From: an uncultured Nocardioides sp.
GTDB lineage: Bacteria; Actinomycetota; Actinomycetes; Propionibacteriales; Nocardioidaceae
Assembly (NCBI RefSeq): GCF_947488025.1
Contig: NZ_CANKYS010000002.1
Location: 1 to 64,000, forward strand
Reading direction: 5' to 3'
Length of the DNA stretch: 64,000 bases
The position numbers were made by a program, and so were the translations under genes. The notes under the pieces are model-generated. The model did not search any database, had not been told where the DNA came from, and saw nothing but the letters and a program-made list of their open reading frames with translations. The first letter of the stretch is position 1; every line of letters starts with the position of its first letter. This document shows positions 59,548 through 64,000 of this stretch, in pieces.

Positions 59548-59625
59548 GACGGACGGGTGGGGATCACCGGCGGCAAGCTGGGTACGGCGTCGGCGTCCGC
59601 ACGACCGTCTCGATGGAGGCCCCCG

Positions 59626-59721
59626 ATGTTCCTCTTCTTCAGCAACCGTCTCGGCTGTGCGGGATCGGTGCTGGTCTCGCTGGCCGTCACCGCGATCCTG
59701 GTCGTCGTCTTCCTGCTCTGA
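59626..59721 (+). CDS. 31-residue hydrophobic membrane peptide
   Basis: A short reading frame, MFLFFSNRLGCAGSVL then VSLAVTAILVVVFLL, with one clear membrane span and a small polar start. A GGAGG ribosome site stands 6 nt before the ATG and the stop is followed by the next promoter. Similar tiny membrane peptides are seen in actinobacteria but no function is assigned. It is too short to be certain it is translated. Confidence 0.5.
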   Translation: MFLFFSNRLGCAGSVLVSLAVTAILVVVFLL

Positions 59722-59741
59722 CACCGCCGCGTACCGACGAG

Positions 59742-59747
59742 TAACAT
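59742..59747 (+). promoter_or_regulatory. -10 box of a probable leaderless promoter (esterase)
   Basis: TAACAT is 7 nt before the GTG at 59755. This decides against the ATG at 59746, which overlaps the box. Confidence 0.5.
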
Positions 59748-59754
59748 GGCGGCC

Positions 59755-61062
59755 GTGAGCTTCCTGTCGCGCCAGACCGTGATCGCCGCCCTGACCGCCA
59801 ACGCCCTGAGGCCGCCTCGTGGCCAGCGCAGCGGCGTACCGTCGTTCGCCGCCGGGTGGCTCTTCGGCGAGACCGCCCCGCAGGTGCTGGCGCTGACTGT
59901 CCTCGACGCTGCTGCCCACCTCACGAGGAGCCGGCGCACGGGGATCCGTGCCAAGGCGGGGCTCGCCCTCGCCGGGGCCAGCGCGCTCGGCCTGGCCCAC
60001 ATGGTCCGGCAGAGCCACCGGTCCGCCGAGGTCCTGGACGACGCGCTCGTCGAGGGCCTCGGCGTCGACTACGTCGAGCAGCTCGACGAGGCTCCCGACC
60101 CGGCGGACCTGGCGACCCCGTGGCGACGGCTCGCGCGGCCCTTCGACTTCCGCGACGACGCCGTCCGGGTGATCCGCAACCTGCCCTACTCCGAGGCCGG
60201 GCGCCGCGGCCACCTCGACATCTACCTGCCTGCGAGCGACGACGCGATCACGGACGCGCCGGTGCTCCTCCAGGTCCACGGCGGCGCCTGGTCAGTGGGC
60301 CAGAAGGAGCACCAGGCGCGCCCGCTGATGAACCGGATGGCCGCCAAGGGCTGGGTCTGCGTGGCGATCAACTACCGCCTCTCCCCCCGCGACCCGTGGC
60401 CCGCCCACATCGTCGACGTCAAGCGCGCCATCGCCTGGGTCCGGGACAACATCGCCGACCACGGGGGCGACCCCGACTACCTCGTGATCACCGGCGGCTC
60501 GGCCGGAGGCCACCTCGCCGCGCTGGCAGCGCTGACCCCCGGCGACCCCGAGTGGCAGCCGGGCTTCGAGGACGCCGACACGTCCGTGCGGGCGGCGGTG
60601 CCGTTCTACGGGGTCTACGACTTCGCCGGCTCGACCGGGCTCGCCAACGCCATCGGGATGCGCGACGCCTTCCTCGGCCCGCGGGTCGTGCAGACGTCGT
60701 GGCAGGACGCGCCCCACGTCTACGAGGCCGCCTCCCCCATCCTCCGGATCACGCCCGACGCGCCCGACTTCTTCGTCATCCACGGCGACCTCGACAGCCT
60801 CGTCGCCGTCGACCAGGCCCGGATGTTCGTGGCAGAGCTGCGGCGCACGTCGAAGAGGTCGGTGGTGTACGCCGAGCTGCCGGGCGCACAGCACGCCTTC
60901 GACGTCTTCCACTCGATCCGCAGCACGCACGCGGTGCGCGCGGTCGACCGCTACCTCACGTGGCACTGGAACACCTGGCGCCACGGCCTGCGCGCCGACA
61001 GCGGCGTCGGGCCCGACGAGCTCGGCGACGACGCCGGCCAGGCCGGGCTCAGCCCTGGGTGA
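59755..61062 (+). CDS. Alpha/beta hydrolase (esterase/lipase, HSL-like)
   Basis: 435 residues from the GTG at 59755. After an N-terminal segment with possible membrane-associated helices (IRAKAGLALAGASALGLAHM) comes the hydrolase: oxyanion LQVHGGAWSVGQ, nucleophile GGSAGGHLAALAA, acid IHGDLDSLV and histidine GAQHAFDVF. The HGGAW wording is typical of hormone-sensitive-lipase-like esterases. Start chosen from the -10 spacing; the ATG at 59746 would add three residues. Its end overlaps the convergent VOC gene by 14 bp. Confidence 0.85.
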   Translation: MSFLSRQTVIAALTANALRPPRGQRSGVPSFAAGWLFGETAPQVLALTVLDAAAHLTRSRRTGIRAKAGLALAGASALGLAHMVRQSHRSAEVLDDALVEGLGVDYVEQLDEAPDPADLATPWRRLARPFDFRDDAVRVIRNLPYSEAGRRGHLDIYLPASDDAITDAPVLLQVHGGAWSVGQKEHQARPLMNRMAAKGWVCVAINYRLSPRDPWPAHIVDVKRAIAWVRDNIADHGGDPDYLVITGGSAGGHLAALAALTPGDPEWQPGFEDADTSVRAAVPFYGVYDFAGSTGLANAIGMRDAFLGPRVVQTSWQDAPHVYEAASPILRITPDAPDFFVIHGDLDSLVAVDQARMFVAELRRTSKRSVVYAELPGAQHAFDVFHSIRSTHAVRAVDRYLTWHWNTWRHGLRADSGVGPDELGDDAGQAGLSPG

Positions 61063-61387
61063 TGAACCCGACCTGGTTGCCGGCCGGGTCGGTGAGCAGG
61101 GCCAGCGAGGTGCCGCCCCCGACCTCCGTCACGGGGCGTACGACGGTGCCGCCGGCTGCTTCGACCGCGGCCACCGTGGCGGCGAGGTCGTCGGTCTTCC
61201 AGTAGACGACCGGGCCGGCCATCTGGTCGCGCTCACCCTGGGGGTTGAGCCCGATCTCCTGCCCGTCGAGGTTGAAGCCGACGTAGTAGGGCGTCTCGGT
61301 GTGCGGCTCGGCGCCCCACGCCGTGCGGTAGAAGGCGGTTGCGATCTCGAGGTCCGCGGCGGGGATGACGATCGTGTGGTTGGTCAT
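61049..61387 (-). CDS. VOC family (glyoxalase/dioxygenase superfamily) protein
   Basis: 112 residues with two babbab modules: IVIPAADLEIATAFYRTAWG and VVYWKTDDLAATVAAVEAAGGTVVRP...LTDPAGNQVGFI. The family includes glyoxalase I, dioxygenases and antibiotic-binding proteins; no metal set can be assigned with certainty. ATG at 61387 has GAAGGAG upstream. Its 3' end overlaps the esterase gene. Confidence 0.8.
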   Translation of the reverse strand: MTNHTIVIPAADLEIATAFYRTAWGAEPHTETPYYVGFNLDGQEIGLNPQGERDQMAGPVVYWKTDDLAATVAAVEAAGGTVVRPVTEVGGGTSLALLTDPAGNQVGFITQG

Positions 61388-61456
61388 GACTGCTCCTTCG
61401 TCGATGTGGGTCCCTTCACCCACCCGACGTGCGGAAGGACCCAGGTGTGACCGCAC

Positions 61457-61462
61457 TAGGGT
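61457..61462 (+). promoter_or_regulatory. Candidate -10 box upstream of the methyltransferase
   Basis: TAGGGT 8 nt before GTG 61471 and 11 nt before ATG 61474, so the transcript probably has little or no leader. Confidence 0.4.
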
Positions 61463-61473
61463 CGTCTCCTGTG

Positions 61474-62121
61474 ATGCCTGCCGACCTGCTCTCCCACGCC
61501 CGCGCGGCCAAGGGCTTCATGCCCGAGGACGAGGGTGCGCTGCTGCACCGCTGGGCGCGTGAGCGGCTTCCGTACGGACCGGCCCTGGAGGTCGGCACCT
61601 ACTGCGGCAAGTCCGCCGTCTGGCTCGGTGCGGCGGCCCGCGAGGTCGGCGGCACCGTGTTCACCGTCGACCACCACCGGGGCTCCGAGGAGAACCAGGC
61701 CGGCTGGGAGCACCACGACGACAGCCTCGTCGACCCGGAGATCGGCCTGATGGACACGCTGCCGACCTTCCGTCGCACCATGGCCGCAGCCGGTCTGGAG
61801 GAGCAGGTCGTGGCGGTCGTCGGCCGCTCCGCGACGGTGGGTGCGTGGTGGCGCACCCCGCTGGCCCTCCTCTTCATCGACGGCGGGCACGGGGTCGAGC
61901 CCGCGCGCACCGACTTCCGCACCTGGCCCCAGTGGGTGATGGCCGGCGGGGTCCTCGTCATCCACGACGTCTTCCCCGACCCGGCCGACGGCGGCCGGCC
62001 GCCCTACGAGGACATCTACCTCCCCGCCGTCGCCAGTGGCGCCTTCACCGAGGTCGACGTGGTCGGGTCGATGCGCGTGCTACGACGTACGACCGGAGAC
62101 GCCGGCGACCCGATCGGCTGA
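61474..62121 (+). CDS. Class I SAM-dependent methyltransferase (TylF/cephalosporin-hydroxylase-like)
   Basis: 215 residues. SAM-binding GPALEVGTYCGKSAVWLG, GTVFTVDHHRGSEEN and LALLFIDGGHGVEPARTDF are the pattern of Methyltransf_24/TylF-type small enzymes. ATG at 61474 preferred, GTG at 61471 possible. The last 42 bp overlap the convergent prenyltransferase-like gene. Confidence 0.82.
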   Translation: MPADLLSHARAAKGFMPEDEGALLHRWARERLPYGPALEVGTYCGKSAVWLGAAAREVGGTVFTVDHHRGSEENQAGWEHHDDSLVDPEIGLMDTLPTFRRTMAAAGLEEQVVAVVGRSATVGAWWRTPLALLFIDGGHGVEPARTDFRTWPQWVMAGGVLVIHDVFPDPADGGRPPYEDIYLPAVASGAFTEVDVVGSMRVLRRTTGDAGDPIG

Positions 62122-63177
62122 CCCGTCACCGGACGGGCAGCCGCACTCCAGGCCGAGCTCCGCGAAGTCGGGGGCGAGGGTCGTCCCGCGCATGATGTCG
62201 GCACCCGGGGTGCGGTCGGTCACCTGGTCGACGGCCAGGACCACCGCGGCGGCCGTGTAGGTGGTCTGCTCGACCGGCCAGTTCACCCCGTCGGGAAACA
62301 CGTAGCCGGTCCAGTAGGCGCCCTCGTCGGTGCGCAGGTGCTGCATGTCGGCCAGCAGCTGCAGCGCCCGCGCGCGGTCACCGAGGGCGTCGAGCGCCAT
62401 CACCAGCTCGCAGGTCTCCGCCCCCGTCACCCAGGGGTTCTCCGAGACGCAGCGGATGCCGAGGCCCGGCTCCACGAAGGTGTCCCAGCGCTCGGCGAGG
62501 AGCGCATGGGCCTCGGGCCCGCGGACCGCACCGCCCAGCACCGGGTAGTACCAGTCCATCGAGAAGGTCGACTTGTCCAGGAACAGGTCGCGGTGCTCGC
62601 GCAGGGCGTGGCCGAGCCGGCCGCCCGCGAGCTCCCAGTCGACCTGCGGCTCCCCCACCAGCTCCGCGAGCGCGACACCCGCGCGCAGCGAGTGGTAGAT
62701 GCTCGACGAGCCCGCCAGCAGCGCGTCGGCGTTGACCGGGCCGGGCTCGCCGTGCGCCCACTCCTGCGACCAGGCGACACCGCCGAACGGCAGCTGCATG
62801 CCGACCACGAAGTCGAGCGCGCGGCGCACCGTCGGCCACATCCGGCGGACGAACGCCTCGTCGCGCGCGACCAGCCAGTGGTGCCACGTCGCGACGGCGA
62901 CGTACGCCGACATGTTGGTCTCGCCGGAGTGGTCCTCGACCTCGCCGACGACGATCTTCATCGGCCACGAGCCGTCGGCCCGCTGCGTCTCGCGCGCCCA
63001 CTCGAAGGCGCGCTCGGCGGCGTCGCTCTGCCCGCCGACCATGAGCGCCATCGCCGACTCGAGGTGGTTCCACACGTCGGTGTGCTCGCCCGGGGTCCAC
63101 GGGACGGCGCCGGACGGCTCCTGCATGGCCGCGATCGACGCCGCGGTCTGCTCGACCTGCGCGCGGGTGAGGCTCAC
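62080..63177 (-). CDS. Prenyltransferase / squalene-cyclase-like alpha-alpha barrel protein
   Basis: 365 residues of repeated helical pairs with QxxGGVAW-like turns, e.g. AIAAMQEPSGAVPWTPGEH, WARETQRADGSWPMKI, GMQLPFGGVAWSQEW, DMQHLRTDEGAYWTGYVF. This is the prenyltransferase/squalene cyclase superfamily fold. The acidic DxDD cyclase motif is not visible, so a hydrolase or binding role is possible. GTG start at 63177. It ends inside the convergent methyltransferase gene and lies 62 bp downstream of the second methyltransferase. Confidence 0.7.
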   Translation of the reverse strand: MSLTRAQVEQTAASIAAMQEPSGAVPWTPGEHTDVWNHLESAMALMVGGQSDAAERAFEWARETQRADGSWPMKIVVGEVEDHSGETNMSAYVAVATWHHWLVARDEAFVRRMWPTVRRALDFVVGMQLPFGGVAWSQEWAHGEPGPVNADALLAGSSSIYHSLRAGVALAELVGEPQVDWELAGGRLGHALREHRDLFLDKSTFSMDWYYPVLGGAVRGPEAHALLAERWDTFVEPGLGIRCVSENPWVTGAETCELVMALDALGDRARALQLLADMQHLRTDEGAYWTGYVFPDGVNWPVEQTTYTAAAVVLAVDQVTDRTPGADIMRGTTLAPDFAELGLECGCPSGDGSADRVAGVSGRTS

Positions 63178-63239
63178 GTCGGGGTCCCCGCGGCGTTGTT
63201 CGGGGGAGCGCAGCGGAGGAGGAGAACGTCGTGGGGTGT

Positions 63240-63986
63240 TCACGCGGCCGGCTTCTGGAAGTAGAGCACCATGCTCTTCCCGATGAGCGGGTCGAGCACC
63301 TTGCCGGCGTACTGCAGCGCCTTGGGGTTCTTCATGATCTCCCACACCAGGAGCTTGTGGTAGGCCTTGGCGAGCGGGTGGTCGTCGTTGGTGACGCCGA
63401 CCGCGCACTTGATCCACCAGTAGGGCGTGTGGAGCCCGTGCGCGTGGTCCCGGCCGATGAAGACCATCGCGTCGCCGGGGGTGCCGTCGTTGGAGCGACC
63501 GGCCTTGGTGACCTTGTCGACGAGCTCCTGGGCCGTGTAGATACGGATGTGGCCGCCCTCGGCGTTGTGGTAGTCGTCGGAGAGCTTCCAGTTGACGATC
63601 TCGGGCAGCCACCGGGGCACGGAGACCGCCAGCGTGCCGCCCGGGCGCAGGACCCGTACGAGCTCCTTGATCGCGTCGACGTCGGCGTGGATGTGCTCCA
63701 GCACCTCGGCGGCGACGATGCGGTCGAACTCCCCGTCGGCGAAGGGCAGGGCGAGGGCGTCGCCCTCCTTGACGTCGGCCTCGGCGCCCTCGGGCACCTC
63801 GCCCGCCTCGCGCATGGCGGTGAACCACTCACGCACGGTCGCGAGCTCGTCGGCGTCCTGGTCGAAGGCGATGACGTCGGCACCGCGCTTGTACATCTCG
63901 AACGCGTGGCGCCCCGCGCCGCAGCCCATGTCGAGCACCCGGTCGCCCGGGCGCAGGCCGAGCCGGTCGAAGTCAACGGTCAGCAC
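63240..63986 (-). CDS. Class I SAM-dependent methyltransferase (UbiE/Methyltransf_11 type)
   Basis: 248 residues. SAM motif VLDMGCGAGRHAFEM, acidic loop IAFDQDADEL, EGDALALPFADGEFDRIVAAEVLEHI and VRVLRPGGTLAVSVP. The C-terminus is longer than in standard members (KAYHKLLVWEIMKNPKALQY). GTG start at 63986 has GGGAGAA upstream, so the gene is complete. With the prenyltransferase-like gene it probably forms a unit acting on a lipid or secondary metabolite; the rest of the cluster is beyond the window. Confidence 0.85.
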   Translation of the reverse strand: MLTVDFDRLGLRPGDRVLDMGCGAGRHAFEMYKRGADVIAFDQDADELATVREWFTAMREAGEVPEGAEADVKEGDALALPFADGEFDRIVAAEVLEHIHADVDAIKELVRVLRPGGTLAVSVPRWLPEIVNWKLSDDYHNAEGGHIRIYTAQELVDKVTKAGRSNDGTPGDAMVFIGRDHAHGLHTPYWWIKCAVGVTNDDHPLAKAYHKLLVWEIMKNPKALQYAGKVLDPLIGKSMVLYFQKPAA

Positions 63987-64000
63987 GGGTGTTCTCCCTG

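Overview
The window is high-GC DNA from an actinobacterium. Supporting markers are RbpA, WhiA, OpcA, a SufR-type SUF operon, a DUF222/13E12 HNH gene, mycothiol-type enzymes and frequent GTG starts. A Nocardioides-like member of the Propionibacteriales is the best guess; this is inference from gene content, not a taxonomic proof.

The backbone is a conserved actinobacterial housekeeping block whose order resembles the suf-cta-tkt-tal-zwf-opcA-pgl-secG-tpi-pgk-gap-whiA-yvcK-rapZ-uvrC region of mycobacteria. Reading left to right: (1) 1-3.6 kb is an accessory edge with a GNAT acetyltransferase, a frameshifted IS110-family transposase with a structured upstream region that may be its bridge RNA, and an HNH nuclease gene behind a perfect LexA (SOS) box. 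(2) 3.7-7.2 kb holds an acVLRF1-type peptidyl-tRNA hydrolase next to a NYN nuclease, an ASCH protein, a nucleotidyltransferase and a secreted beta-propeller protein ending at a strong terminator. (3) 7.3-13.9 kb is the Fe-S assembly operon sufR-B-D-Rieske-C-S-U-T on the minus strand, with a SufR-like operator and an iron-box-like site in front of it. (4) 14.0-21.2 kb carries two divergent ABC-2 exporters, heme A and heme O synthases and, between these two, a sortase with a secreted partner. (5) 21.4-29.5 kb is the pentose-phosphate operon tkt-tal-pgi-zwf-opcA-pgl, tightly overlapped. (6) 29.5-30.7 kb is an insertion: a nuclease-like gene bracketed by two inverted arrays of a 31-bp palindromic repeat. 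(7) 30.7-34.4 kb has rbpA and secG-tpi-pgk-gap. (8) 34.7-41.5 kb is a four-gene ABC/FtsX-type transporter operon inserted between gap and whiA. (9) 41.5-50 kb has whiA-yvcK-rapZ, uvrC, a Rieske lipoprotein and uvrA, the last with a LexA box and a histone-H1-like lysine-rich tail. (10) 50-64 kb is mixed: a mycothiol-type isomerase and metallo-beta-lactamase pair, a thioredoxin-rhodanese fusion, an ABC-F ATPase, three sulfotransferase-like genes, hydrolases, a MerR-PP2C fusion, a kinase-like phosphotransferase, an exonuclease-like protein, an esterase and, at the right edge, methyltransferase and prenyltransferase-like genes.

The genes form a coherent core (Fe-S supply, heme/cytochrome oxidase maturation, central carbon flux and NADPH, DNA repair, sporulation/cell-wall regulators) interrupted at definable points by accessory cassettes. 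The accessory item most worth a look is the REP-like repeat/nuclease cassette at 29508-30716. Several genes appear to be transcribed leaderless, with a TANNNT box 6-7 nt before the start codon. No rRNA, tRNA or CRISPR array was seen.
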